Assembly: GCA_026315105.1 (NCBI GenBank)
Contig: CM048753.1
Location: 68,487,547-68,551,546, forward strand
Reading direction: 5' to 3'
Source: Locusta migratoria
Lineage: Eukaryota; Arthropoda; Insecta; Orthoptera; Acrididae
Length of the DNA: 64,000 nt
Part shown: one piece after another, positions 1 through 10,066 of the stretch
Position numbering within the stretch: position 1 is the stretch's first letter
Layout of the letters: the number at the start of each line of letters is the position of its first letter
Notes under the pieces: generated by a model
What the model was told of the DNA's origin: nothing
The model's database searches: none
Seen by the model: only the letters and a program-made list of their open reading frames with translations
Position numbers and translations under genes: made by a program

Positions 1-555
1 GGCGTAGTTTTACTCCATAAACAGCAGAAAAGTAGTAAGCGAGAAAATTTTTTTCCTTTCATCATTTTACTATGGTTGCCAGCGAGAAAAAGTTTAATAA
101 AGGTTTGAAATTATGTTTAAAGTTTGTTGGAAGTCGCTAAGTACTGTCATTCTCATATAGGGTATTTGTAAAGTCTGGCCGCATTATGTAACAGTTTTTT
201 GCGATTGCTATTGTTATGACGACATATCTTCTGAACCATGTGTTGTACGTGTTCGTAACCTTGCAGCAATTGTTAACTCACGGTAAGTAATGTGTGTACC
301 AAGTTTGGTTGAAATCGGTCCAGTGGTTTAGGAGAAAATGAGCAGCATTGTGGATAATGCAGCAATTTTTCGCGCATCTCATTGTTTATGACGTCATATC
401 TCGTGAACTATATATCGTATGTGATTCTTACACTTACGGCAACCGTCCTCGTGGATTGAAGCTTACGTGTACAAAATTTCATAAAGATTGGAACAAAACT
501 GTAGATTTGTATGCAACACGTACAAACATACGGACACTCTGCTTTATATATTAGA
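1..555 (-). mobile_element. Helitron-like element, 5' end (runs off left edge)
   Basis: Read on minus, the sequence at 555 begins TCTAATATATAAAGC after a host A (556), matching the 5'-TC start and A-T insertion site known for Helitrons. Nearly the same terminus occurs at 12505, 14665 and 28625 (minus), with a relative at 28651 (plus), each followed by the same internal sequence ending in CAGAGTGTCCG. The far part (1-120) belongs to a module repeated at 31050-31180 (same orientation) and at 23985-24070 and 25150-25275 (opposite). No Rep/helicase frame is visible, so it would be non-autonomous. The 3' end lies outside the window. Class assignment is inference from termini only. Confidence 0.5.
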
Positions 556-706
556 TAGCAGTGTATTGTGAAACACAAATGTTTGGAATTTATTTCTGCA
601 ATGATAGGTATAGGCACTTTAAAAAAAGGCGTGGGGAACAATGTAGCATATCAGTATATATTTTTTATTGTGTATGATATCTGACCTGATACCCTAATTG
701 TCCGAG
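556..706. other. unassigned spacer
   Basis: AT-rich sequence between the Helitron-like end and the first inverted terminal repeat of the DNA transposon. I see no coding or repeat signal in it. Confidence 0.5.
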
Positions 707-752
707 ATCCGGTATAAGAAATATATACCCTCATCTGTTATGTAATTTTAAT
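707..752. repeat. left terminal inverted repeat
   Basis: About 46 bp, near-perfect reverse complement of 3662-3707. Contains ATCCGGTATAAG at its outer side. Confidence 0.7.
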
Positions 753-1274
753 ATTCTTATTACTGTTAAAAAGAAACACTCACCTAGTCCGAAAGACACA
801 CTGTTTACATTCGCTAAGAATTATATAATTTCAACAGTGTGTATTCATTAATTCGTATTAATTACACTATAAGCTTATTTCGACGTAAGTTACCTTCAGG
901 TGTTACGCCACATTCTGTTATGCTGTACATTTCAGTATTATTGTGACGTGTTTTTTTTTTTTTTTCTTATTATAACTTATAATATTGTGTAGTCATGCGA
1001 GATCTTTATCAAGTTACTTTTTGATAAGGCAAACTATTACAGTTGGATTTGGAATAAAATAACCTATCATTTGAAATGTAATTCGATTAAATAACGTATT
1101 AGGGTATATTAACTATGCATACTTACCTCTTCATACTCGGCAACCCTATAGATGGCAACAGGTGAAAGTAGGCAACCTTTACTTCTTCAGTTCATTGGGG
1201 CATATTCTCTCAGTTGATGCTTGACGTCAATAAATAACTGGGGTAGTTGATCGAAAAAATTTTAATGAAACATT

Positions 1275-2031
1275 TTATTAATAATGATTTTTCAGCCAAG
1301 ATCGCATTTTTCATTTATTAAGTTACCGGTTTCGGCGTGCTCGACGCAATCTTCAGACCTGTCGTATTTTACATAACTTCACGACATTTTTTTATATACT
1401 AAAAGAGTACATCCAGGTTGAGGCATCACCAAACATAAAATTACTAGTGAAAAATAAGATATATACATCCATCTTCTAATGGTTCTGAAGCGAGGTACTT
1501 CAAAGTCTAAGTTCAATATTAAATGAAGTCCAGTATAATAGAGTGGAGGACAGAGTGTTATACTGGACTTCAATCAATATTGATTGACTTTGAAGTACCT
1601 CACTTCAGAACCATTAGAAGATGGTTCAAAATGTTCAAATGTTTGTTAAGCTTATGGGACTTAACTACGGGGTCATCAGTCCCTAAACTTACAAACTACT
1701 TATGAACTACCTTATACTAAGGACGGCACAAATATCCATGCCCGAGAGGAGATTCGAACCCCCGACCGTAGTGGTCGTGCTGACCGTGACTGGAGCGCCT
1801 CAGTCCCCTCGGCCACCGCGGCCGGCTTAGAAGATGGATGTATATATTTTATTTGTGACTAGTCATTTTATGTTTGATGATGCCTCAACCTTGATGTACT
1901 ATTTTAGTATATAAAAAAAATGTCGTGAACTTATGTAAAATACGACAGGTCTGAAGATTGCGTCGAGCACGCCGAAACTGGTAACTTAATACATGAAAAA
2001 TGCGATCTTGGCTGAAAAATCAGTATTAAAC
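1275..2031. mobile_element. foldback (long inverted repeat) element
   Basis: The left arm (about 1275-1540) and right arm (about 1560-2031, less the nested SINE) are imperfect reverse complements. Both begin with a stretch containing GATTTTTCAGCC and carry the same TTTCGGC...ATCTTCAG block. The loop near 1540-1560 is short, so transcripts would form a long hairpin. It sits between the left inverted end and the transposase frame of the DNA transposon and may have displaced its 5' exon. I found no clear target duplication. Each arm carries a motif resembling part of a hammerhead-ribozyme core (see findings). Confidence 0.7.
1625..1826 (-). mobile_element. tRNA-derived SINE, full length, family S1
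   Basis: On minus it starts GCCGGCCGCGGTGGCCGAGG, the A-box region of a Leu/Ser-like tRNA, followed by a B box (GGTTCGAATC type). It then runs through a body shared by all S1 copies here (GACTGATGACCCCGTAGTTAA) and ends near CATTTGAACATTTTG. It is flanked by an 11-bp direct repeat TTAGAAGATGG at 1614-1624 and 1827-1837, the target-site duplication. It lies inside the right arm of the foldback and is therefore younger than it. Confidence 0.9.
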
Positions 2032-2087
2032 AATTACAGATCGCCCCATCGAACTATTTGTTCCTTATAAAACATTTTGTTGTTTAA

Positions 2088-3314
2088 CATCAACGGCGCC
2101 AGATTAAGCTAGGCAACCTATTATACTCCGTTCACTCTAAAGAGGCGGCTCAAGGTCATATCCTAGGGCCAAGGTTTTTATCTCCAAGGAAAAACATTAC
2201 TCGCCAAAAGCCTGGCACAGAATTAGACAATTTCCAAAAAGACGTAATCGGCCGCTCAAACCAAGAATTTTACGATAATGGTGAATACCCAACACTTAAA
2301 AAACTTAAAGATGTTTTAAGAGATTATATAGATTATGCGGGAGGTATTACATCTTTGCATAAAATTGTGAGAAAACTTGGCTTCAGATACAGAAGAGCTA
2401 ATGACGGTCGAAGATTTTTGATGGGGAGAAAAGATGTTGTAGTCGCAAGAGCCTCATTTTTAAGAAGACTGCTTGAAATAAGGAATGAAGATCATCCTCG
2501 ACCTATCATTTACATCGACGAAACATGGGTAAATGAAAACCGTTCTAAAAGTTTTATCTGGCAGGATTGTAAAAGAAACGGTGGTCTAAAGATCCCGTTG
2601 GGTAAAGGATCACGTCTCATAATCTGCCATGCCGGATCGGCCAAATATGGTTTCATAGATGGGGCAGAACTGGTGTTCCAGTCTAAAAGCGGTGTTGATT
2701 ACCATCAAGAAATGAGTAATACAGTCTTTAGGGAATGGTTTACTGATCTCCTTCGAAGCCTGGAAGAAGGATGTGTGATTGGCATGGACAATGCAAGCTA
2801 TCATTCCATGCTTAAAGAAAAAATTCTCAACTCAAGTTTCAAGAAAGCCGATATTTTGCAATGGTTGCAAAGCAAAAGCATACCTCATGATCCCACACAC
2901 ACGATAGCCGAATTGCTTTGCACTGTCAGGCAACACAGCAGCAGTTTTAGGCGATATGAGCTTGATGATCTAGCTACAGAAATGGGACATGAAGTAATAC
3001 GGCTTCCTCCTTATCATTGTCAGTGCAGTCCCATTGAACTGATATGGGCTCAAATAAAGCGAGAGGTAGCGGAAAAGAATTCTACATTTAAAATTAGAGA
3101 TGTGAGAAAATTACTGGAGGACGCCATTAAAAACGTGACAATAGAAGATTGGCAGATATGCGTTGCCCATGCGGAGTGATTGCAGGAAGAAGACTTTGCG
3201 AAGGAAGGACTTGGAGGTGAAAGAATTCACAGCATTTTAATTAATCTACGTGACGATAGTGACGAGACTTCCAGTGATGACGAAGATAGTGAAGCTGATG
3301 TCCGCCCATCGTAG
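2088..3314 (+). pseudogene. DDE transposase (IS630/Tc1/mariner superfamily, DD82E spacing), interrupted
   Basis: Cut-and-paste transposase relic. The frame is open from 2088, but no in-frame ATG exists before 2355, so the N-terminal exon or start is missing or displaced by the foldback. Upstream in-frame residues include an E-Y-P-T-L-K-K-L block typical of the region before the catalytic core. Catalytic residues: first Asp in Y-I-D-E-T-W (2517-2519), second Asp in G-M-D-N-A-S-Y-H (2787-2789), Glu in S-P-I-E-L-I-W (3036-3038). The second Asp and the Glu are separated by 82 residues. This fits the DD82E group of Tc1/mariner relatives, which I recall being named Sailor; the name needs checking. 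A TGA at 3177-3179 breaks the frame, and in-frame coding continues to an acidic D/E/S-rich tail ending TAG at 3312. One stop plus no start implies a dead copy. Confidence 0.8.
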
Positions 3315-4177
3315 TTTCTGTTTGGTGAGTTACATACAACTTTTTCACTATTTCTGTTTATTAATGTAATTATTTTCAGGTAATAGCCTCTGGAGTGATG
3401 TAAATTATATACATATCGCAACGAACGAAATGAAGCTCACTAAAATGTGATAAATTAATTTTAAAAACCGGCAGTGCTTATTATTGTTGGCGCGTCGTCT
3501 AAGCGGGCTGCCTGCGCAGTGAGCTGGCAAGGGAGTAGGGGAGGGGGAGGGGGAGGGGGGGTGTAGAGTGGGGACACAGCTGCGTGACGTCGAGCCGCTA
3601 CTTCAGAGTGAATGGAGTGTAGCGATATATGAATCTATACATTATCTACCATATATACTTGATTAAAATTAAATAACAGATGAGGGTATATATTACTTAT
3701 GCCGGATGTTAGACTATAATTGTCTTGCGCACTGTAGTTTTGGGTGTGAATACTTCACTGTGTTGTTGAGGGAGGAGAGCGGTGTCGTGTTAGCCAGGGC
3801 AGACCGTGGCTGGCTTTAGCGCGCTGTCGAAGCCTTGCAGCGTGTCGTGTCGTGTCGTGTCGCGTGGTCGCTGACCCCGTGCTGACACGTCTGCTCCCCA
3901 CGTCAGCGCCACTGCAACTGCTGACTGCTGACTGACGCCCCACCCCATCTCACCTCAGCTCGCATAAATCTCCCCTGCCACGCCGGCTCAATGGCTGACC
4001 TGTGCCGACAGCGGGCGGATGCTCTGTTTACACGGCCACCGTACACGCCACAGCGGGAAGGCAGCTTAAATGCCGTCTCTGGCTCTCTGTCTCTGTTTAC
4101 ATACAACACGTCGTCCGGAACACGAAAAACTACCACGTGATGAAGCACCACACCATACTGCCACTTTCCTAGCGCGT
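3315..4177. other. unassigned, partly CpG-rich sequence with simple repeats
   Basis: Holds a G-rich purine tract (about 3539-3563), a (GTGTC)n run (about 3840-3862) and a GC-rich stretch at 3800-4100. No convincing coding frame. 3662-3707 is the right transposon end. It could be single-copy DNA or an unrecognised element. Confidence 0.4.
3662..3707. repeat. right terminal inverted repeat
   Basis: Reverse-complement partner of 707-752, 350 bp downstream of the transposase stop. Outer homology fades beyond 3707. Confidence 0.7.
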
Positions 4178-4468
4178 AAAAGAGCGCCTGTGAACGTCAT
4201 TACGACTTGTGTTTGTCCAGTAACGGTAGTTCTGTTTATTCACTGTAAAAATACGCTAAAAAAATTGTTGGAAAAAAAATTTTGGGCCCACTTTAGTTTA
4301 CGGTACTAACACTAAAAGTAGGCCTCTGCGAACGTTAATAAGAACTTGTGTTTGTCTTGTAATGGTAGTTCCGTTTATTCACTGTAAGAATACGCTAAAA
4401 AACTTGTTGGAGAAAAAATTTTGGCCCACTTTAAGTTACGGTGGTAACACTGAAAGTACGCCTTTGCG
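4178..4468. repeat. tandem duplication, about 136-bp unit, 2.1 copies
   Basis: Units start at 4178, 4314 and 4452 (the last partial). Each begins with A/G-AAAG...GCCT..GCGA and contains TTTATTCACTGTAA and ATACGCTAAAAAA. Copies differ at scattered sites, so the duplication is not recent. Confidence 0.8.
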
Positions 4469-5228
4469 ATCATCTTTTGACAGCTCGAAATTTAAATGAA
4501 AATAACGTCTTAACTATTCATCTCACACGAAAATGGAATAACCGAATTTGTAGAGGAGAAAATGCTCTACAACTTTCCTCTCTTATTTTTTTTTTCAAAT
4601 CTCGTAGCATTTCAAAAAAATTTTAAAAATAACGGCGATTTTGAGATGTATGTCTGTTTGTCTGTAACGTGTTCCCTGTTATTCAGACGAACCGTTCAAC
4701 AGATCAGCACCAAATTTTACAGACATAATTGCAGGCCGCCAGAAACCAGAACCTCCCTTTTTCAAATTTTTCGGACAAAAATACGTTAGTAATACAAAAA
4801 AAGCAGTTTGTAACGTAATTGTAATTGCAAACGCATCGTTCATCTGACGCGACAATTGAATAACCTAATTGGCAGTAGAGAAAATTCTGTACAACTTCGT
4901 TCCCTTATGTTTTTTTCATATCTCGTATCGTTTGAGAGATGTTTGCAAAAATAAAGGAGTTTTGACACCCTCCATTGAATCAACGAAAACCAGCCTTTCG
5001 GAGATGTCAGGTGACATTCCTCGCCCAGAACTCTCTCTGGCATGCGCCATCTTGCGTTGCGTATTTGATGATTTTCTTATTGTAACTTACACGTTGTCAT
5101 TTCAAAGCAATGGCGCACTGAAGAATTAACAAAAACGCATCGTTCTTCGTACGATAAATTATAATATAGTGTCTACAAATGCCATTATAGCATCACTTAA
5201 CAACGACCATCAATAGTATGAGATCGGC
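4469..5228. other. unassigned A/T-rich repeat-like sequence
   Basis: Contains two loosely similar blocks (about 4555-4640 and 4872-4950, both with TACAACTT..TCTCTTAT-like text followed by T-runs and TCTCGTA). It also contains phrases typical of insect interspersed repeats (CAGACGAACCGTTCAACAGAT). No coding signal recognised. Confidence 0.35.
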
Positions 5229-5310
5229 TGATAGCCGTAGCGTAATGGGCAAATCGTTGAACTGTGACCATAAAAGTCGGTGGTTCGGAACCCGTCACCA
5301 CCAGATTTTT
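5229..5310 (+). mobile_element. tRNA-like SINE head
   Basis: The region contains an A-box-like TAGCGTAATGGGC and a B-box-like GGTTCGGAACCC at the spacing expected of a tRNA gene, followed by a T-run. The acceptor stem does not pair convincingly, so a functional tRNA is unlikely. The T-run could be a Pol III terminator. No target duplication was found. Confidence 0.45.
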
Positions 5311-5555
5311 TTTTTCTAAAACGGTTGCAGGCACTCTCATTAATTAATTTTTTATTATTTAGCTTATTATTTTGGTCCAAAATGTTTGCAAAATCTTATA
5401 AAACTGCAAATCTAAAGTAAGCCATAAAACACGTCAGTGCAATTTTTTTAAAGTGCCCAGGTTTATAAGAATATATTTTAAAATATTGTCTTTGTATTTT
5501 ATAATATTAATTTAGTTTCCCAGCTGGCTCAGTAAATGTATAAACATGAACCTTC
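5311..5555. other. unassigned A/T-rich spacer
   Basis: A/T-rich DNA between the tRNA-like SINE and the 3' end of the RTE-type LINE. Nothing recognised. Confidence 0.4.
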
Positions 5556-7400
5556 TCAAGGACGTGATTCTTGTTGTGGTCTTCAGTCCGCAGACTGGTT
5601 TGATGCAGCTCTCCACGCTACCCTGTCCTGTGCAAGTCTCTTCATCTGAGAATACGTTCGGCAACCTACATCCTTTTGAATCTGCTTACTGTATTCGTCC
5701 CTTGGTCTCCCTCTAAGATTTTTACCCCACACACTTCCTTCTAATGCTAAGTTGACGATTCCTTGATGTCTCAGAATGTGTCCTACCAATCTATCCCTTC
5801 TCTTAGTCCGGATATGCCAGAAACTCCTTTTCTCCCCGATTCGGTTAAGCACCTCCTCATTAGTCACGTGATCTACCCATCTAATTTTCATCATTCGTCT
5901 GTAGCACCACATTTCAAAAGCTTCTATCATCTTTTTATCTGAACTACTTATCGTCCACGTTTCACTCCCATACAATGCTACACTCCAGACAAATACTTCC
6001 AGAAAGGACTTCCTAACATTTAAATTAATATTGGATGTCAGCAAATTTCGCTTCTTTAGAAACGCTTTTCTCCCCATAGCCATTCTGCATTTTATATTTA
6101 CTTCGGTCAACAGAAGTTATCTTGCTACCAAAATAACAAAATTCGTCTACTAATTTTATTGTCTCATTACCTAATGTAATTCCTTCAGCATCGCCTGATT
6201 TGCTGACATTCCATTCCATTACCTTAGTTTTACTCTTGTTAATGTTCATTTTATATCTTCCTTTCAAGATAATGTCCATTCCATTCAATTGCACTTACAG
6301 ATGTTTTGCAGTCTCTGACACAATTACTTTGTCATCGGCAAACCGCAATGTTTTTATTTCTTCTCCATGCACTTTAATGCCCTCTCCACATTTCTCCTTC
6401 CATTCCTTCACTGCCTGCTCAATGTACAGATTGAACAACATTGGGGAAAGGCTACAACCCTGTCTTACTCCCTTCCCAACCTCTGCGTCCCTTTCTTGCC
6501 CTTCGACTCTAATAACCGCTGTCTGGTTTTGTATAGATTGAATATAACTCTTCGCTCCATATATTTTACCCCTGATACCTTAGGAATTTGGAAGAGTGTA
6601 TTCCAGTCGACATTGTCAAAAGCTTTCTCCAAATCGACAAACGCTAAAGACGTAGGTTTCCCTTTCCTTAGCCTACCTTCTAAGATAAATCGTAATGTGA
6701 GTATTGCCTCCCGTGTTCCTACATTTCTCCGAAATCCAAACTGATCTTCCCCGAGGTCAGCTCCTACCAGATTTTCCATTCCCCTGTAAATAATTCGTGT
6801 TAAAATTTTGAAACCATGGCTTATCAAACTTATGGTTCTGTAATTTTCGCAGTCTGCGCCTGTTTTCTTTGGAATGGGGATTATTACGTTTTTCTTAAAG
6901 TCTAAGGGTATTTCCCCTGTCTCATACATCTTGCATACCAGGCGATGCAATTTTTTCATGACTGGCTTTCCTAACGATATCAGTTCAGACGGAATATCAT
7001 CTACTCCAGGGGCCTTTTTTCGACTCAAGTCCTTCAGAGCTCTGTCAAATTCCTCTCACAGTATGATATCTCCTATCTCATGTTCCTCCACTTCGTCTTC
7101 CATTTTTAGAATACTGCCTTTAAGTTTATTTCCTTTGTAAAGACCCTCTATATATATTCCTTCCACAGTTCAGATTTCCCCTCTTTGCTTAGTGCTGGTT
7201 TTCGGTCTGAGTTCTTGATATCGATACAGTTGCTTTTCTTGTCTCCAAATATCTCTTTTATTTTCCTACTGGCGGTATCTATCTTTCCCCTAGTTACGCA
7301 CTCTTCTACGGTTCTGCATTTGTCCTCTAGCCACTCCTGCTTAGCCAATCTGCACTTCCTGTCAATCTCATTTTTCAGACGTTTGTACTCCTTTTTTCAT
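5556..7400 (-). mobile_element. RTE-type non-LTR retrotransposon, 5'-truncated
   Basis: Read on minus, the element runs from the linker after the endonuclease (7348) through the RT domain to the C-terminal end and a short 3' tail. The endonuclease domain is absent, as is usual for 5'-truncated LINE insertions. The C-terminal block L-Y-G-S-E-T-W-T, F-E-M-W-C-Y-R-R-M, G-H-I-L-R-H and R-G-R-P-R is characteristic of the RTE clade. A second copy of the linker region adjoins it at 7442-7690. Confidence 0.85.
5583..7348 (-). pseudogene. RTE-clade reverse transcriptase, frameshifted
   Basis: Relic of the enzyme that reverse-transcribes RTE RNA at the target. Pieces from N to C: linker at 7348-7148; RT fingers and palm at 7028-6465, with I-I-P-I-P-K-K and F-V-D-L-E-K-A-F-D (motif A Asp); motif B, Q-G-C-S-L-S-P, in a shifted frame near 6440-6480; motif C, F-A-D-D, near 6325-6336; then connection at 6294-6025 and C-terminal block at 6110-5583 ending S-A-D-stop. 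At least three breaks separate them, including a stop just after the F-A-D-D segment, so it cannot make an enzyme. Motifs A, B and C still retain their key residues, suggesting moderate age. Confidence 0.85.
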
Positions 7401-7441
7401 GTTTCACTTGCTGATTTTTTATATTTTCTCCTCTCATCAAT

Positions 7442-7690
7442 CAAGTTTATTTCCTTTGTATACACCTTTTATATATTCCTTCCACATTTCAGTTTTCCCC
7501 TCATTGCTTAGTACTGGTTTTCCGTCTGAGTTCTTGATATTCATACAGCTGATTGTCTTGTCTCCAAATATCTCTTTTATTTTCCTACCTTTCCCCTAGT
7601 TATGCATTCTTCTACGGTTCTGCATTTGTCCTCCAGCCACTCCTGCTTATCCAGTCTGCATTTTCTGTCAATGTCATTTTTCAGACGTTT
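7442..7690 (-). repeat. duplicate of the RTE linker region
   Basis: Closely matches 7130-7396 in the same orientation at a period of about 310 bp, missing about 15 bp near 7590. Either the RTE copy carries an internal tandem duplication or two truncated copies landed side by side. Confidence 0.75.
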
Positions 7691-7699
7691 TTACTATAA

Positions 7700-8337
7700 A
7701 AACTACAGTCACAATAACGTTTTGAAAATGTATAGCGGTCATTTTGAGCGCTGTGGCGGTTCTAGTGTTAAGTTTCTACAACAAAATGTACTCAAGGCTG
7801 AGTGACAAGTAAAATTAAGTGAAAATTATATTACGTACTCCTTTCGAGGTTGCCCGAAAATGGAAATGTGTCAGCAGTGCTATTCCGGCAGTGAACCCAC
7901 ATAGCTAGACGCGGACAGCGAGCGATGCGGTGTAACGGCTGTGGCGGTCACGGCAGATAATTTCACGCCAGGTCGCTCCGCGGAGTCACAGCGAGTTATC
8001 TGGCGCTAGATGGCTCATGCAGTGATTATACGACTGCGCTTAATACCGCACGACGCGTCACCCCGTTATGTTCCGGGCTCTGACGTCACAACACAGCAGA
8101 CGCTAACGCAATCAGAGCGGCAGATGTTCGAGGAAGTGACGTACGAGGGCAGTTATTTGTACCACAGATTAGGTTATGGCGGCGAAGTGCATTGAAATCG
8201 GTACTCCCGTGATATCAAACAGTGTGACTAACCTGTTGAAGATGAACAAGTAAAATTTTGTGTGCTGGATAGTGAGAGTATAATGTACTGGAATAAATTC
8301 AACGGCGAATTAGAAAATTTCTGCATCTACATACATT
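7700..8337. other. unassigned, GC-richer sequence
   Basis: Contains a GC-rich part (7900-8120) without recognised coding capacity. 8222-8293 is repeated at 9797-9866. Confidence 0.4.
8222..8293 (+). repeat. 72-bp direct repeat, copy 1
   Basis: About 95% identical by eye to 9797-9866. The 1.5 kb between the two copies is composed of Helitron-like ends and tRNA-like inverted repeats. Confidence 0.75.
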
Positions 8338-8430
8338 ATCGAGAAAGGGGAAGATGGAAACGAACAGTGACACGGGAAAGAAAGAGATGAATGCAGGTAG
8401 AGGATGGAAAGGGAGGTGGACTACAGCTAG
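8338..8430 (+). mobile_element. Helitron-like 3' terminus
   Basis: Ends ACTACAGCTAG followed by T, the CTAG|T 3' end of Helitrons. The 93 bp match the 3' part of the longer element at 29716-30570 (opposite strand), including GGAAACGAACAG and GGGAAAGAAAGAGAT. Confidence 0.55.
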
Positions 8431-9354
8431 TATATATAAGTGTCCCGATTGACTGACTGACTGATTGACTGCCTCATCATCGCCCAGCCCAAACCACTGA
8501 AGATAGAAACTTGAAATTTGTGGAGGGTGTTTATCTTACTCTGTAGGCGTCATTTAAGAAGCGATTTTTCGATATTGCGTCCGTAAGGGGGTGAAATAGG
8601 GGATGAAACGTTTTTTGAAAATACGTTGCTATTTATGTAATTTTGAAGATAGAAATACAAAATTTCGGATTTTAATTCAGCCTTCGAATTTAAAAGACAC
8701 GTGTTTCGCCGTTTTTTTTTTCAAATTCAACCAACAAGGGGGTAAAACAGAGGACGGAAAAAATTGATTTTAAAAAATATGGCGCTGTTAACTCAAAATT
8801 TAAGCTATAACTACGAAACTTGATATATGGACTCTTGATCAGGATTAAAAAGACACGAGTTTCGGTATTTTTGGAAAATCAATAACTAAGGGAGTGAAAG
8901 TGGTGATCAAAAATTCTTTTCGAAAACACTTCGTTGTCAAGACAGTTTTGAAGCTATAGTTGCAAAAATTGGTATTTGCATTGTTCGTTAAGATTTTAAA
9001 AATATCACTTTCGGTATTTTTGGAAATTCAACCTTGAAGGGGGTTAAATTGGAGAGGGGATGTTTTTCGAAAATCTGTTGCTATTTAGGCAATTTTGAAG
9101 TTAGAACTACAAATTTTCGGATCTGGATTCGGCGTTCAAATTTAAAAGACACGTGTTTCGGTATTTTTGAAAACTAGACTAATAAGGGGGTGAAATACGG
9201 GATACAAAAATTGATTTTCAAAAATATGGTGCTGTAACTCAAAATTCAAGCTATAACTACGAAACTTGATATATGGATTCTTGATCAGGATTAAAAAGAA
9301 CGACTGGTGCAGACCAACCAGCCTACGCATGCGAAGCAGCGGGGCTTCAGCTAG
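8431..9354 (+). mobile_element. non-autonomous Helitron-like element, short form
   Basis: Begins TATATATAAGTGTCCCG with GACTGACTGACTGATTGACT and ends GAAGCAGCGGGGCTTCAGCTAG followed by T. Its interior consists of repeated phrases built on GGGGGTGAAA and GACACGTGTTTCGG. A longer relative lies on minus at 31357-32816, where the 5' end is complete (A|TC). No coding capacity. Confidence 0.6.
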
Positions 9355-9356
9355 TA

Positions 9357-9712
9357 TATATGTCAAAGACATTATTGATACATCTGAAGCATTGAATTAA
9401 ATTTTTTGGTGCGGCCGGGAATCGAAGCAGGACCGCCATGCTTACTAGGCAGACGTCTTAACCGTTAGACTACCACACCACTAACGATTAAGGCGCTTTG
9501 GAATAGTCTATGCACGATTTCCCTCCACAACACAAACTTTAATACAGCTTCTGTGTTCCAAAGATAATTGCCACTACTGCCAAGGCTCTCCATGTGGTAG
9601 TCTAACGGTTAAGACGTCTGCCTAGTAAGCATGGAGGTCCTGGTTCGATTCCCGGCCGAACCACAAATTTTAGTCAATGCTTCAGATCTATCAATAATGT
9701 CTTTGACATATT
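9357..9712. repeat. inverted pair of tRNA-like sequences
   Basis: Arms at about 9358-9478 and 9592-9711 are near reverse complements over roughly 120 bp. Both outer ends read TATGTCAAAGACATTATTGA. Each arm carries a tRNA-like unit: minus at about 9403-9478, plus at about 9592-9664. The plus unit has a 6-of-7 pairable acceptor (TGTGGT/ACCACA), a D-arm GTCT/AGAC, an anticodon loop CTAGTAA and a B box GGTTCGATTCC. The T stem has a mismatch. It is most likely a SINE head captured in a foldback rather than a working tRNA gene. Confidence 0.65.
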
Positions 9713-9730
9713 TGAGACGTAAATCCGTCT

Positions 9731-9792
9731 AGTTTGTAAACATAACTGATAACCCCGTAGTTAAGTCCCATAAGCTTAACAAACATTTGATT
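9731..9792 (+). mobile_element. S1 SINE, 3' fragment
   Basis: The last roughly 60 bp of the S1 body (CCCCGTAGTTAAGTCCCATAA to ACAAACATTTGA), lacking the tRNA head. Confidence 0.75.
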
Positions 9793-9796
9793 TGAC

Positions 9797-9866
9797 TAAC
9801 CTGTTGAAGATGAACAAGTAAAATTTTATGTGCTGGATAGTGAGAGTATAATGTATTGAAATAAAT
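9797..9866 (+). repeat. 72-bp direct repeat, copy 2
   Basis: Partner of 8222-8293. It begins directly after a truncated S1 SINE tail. Confidence 0.75.
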
Positions 9867-9891
9867 ATATACATACTTCGCTAACCACCAT

Positions 9892-9976
9892 AAGGACAGG
9901 TTGTGGTTTGATAGATGGTATAGAATGTACGCTAGAAGATTCTTCTATACCATCTTTGAAACCACAACCAGACCTT
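9892..9976. repeat. hairpin-forming inverted repeat
   Basis: Arms 9892-9925 and 9939-9976 are imperfect reverse complements (GGTTGTGGTTT ... AAACCACAACC, GATGGTATAGAA ... TTCTATACCATC) around a loop of about 14 nt. Confidence 0.7.
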
Positions 9977-10066
9977 GTCGCCACAGTTGTTCTTATTGGT
10001 TCCCACTAAGAGACAGAGGTCGACGAAACCAGTTTAGGTATCCCTATGCTCCGATGTAGGGGACCT

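Larger units (their letters stand above)
707..3707 (+). mobile_element. IS630/Tc1/mariner-type DNA transposon with inverted ends
   Basis: The segment at 707-752 reappears as its reverse complement at 3662-3707 with only a few mismatches, both containing the core ATATACCCTCATCTGTTAT. These bracket the DDE transposase frame at 2088-3314. Similarity decays outside 707 and 3707, so true termini may lie a few bases further out. I could not fix a target duplication. The 3.0-kb length includes a foldback insertion (about 1275-2031) with a nested SINE; without these the element would be about 2.2 kb. The A/T-rich interval 753-1274 holds only a short T run (about 950-965) and no supported exon. Confidence 0.7.

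Noticed and set aside
4070..4309. Short open frame at 4.07-4.31 kb
   Set aside because: Runs into the 136-bp tandem duplication, no domain, composition not coding-like.
9592..9664. Functional tRNA-Thr gene
   Set aside because: T-stem and anticodon-stem mismatches and position within an inverted repeat point to a SINE head.
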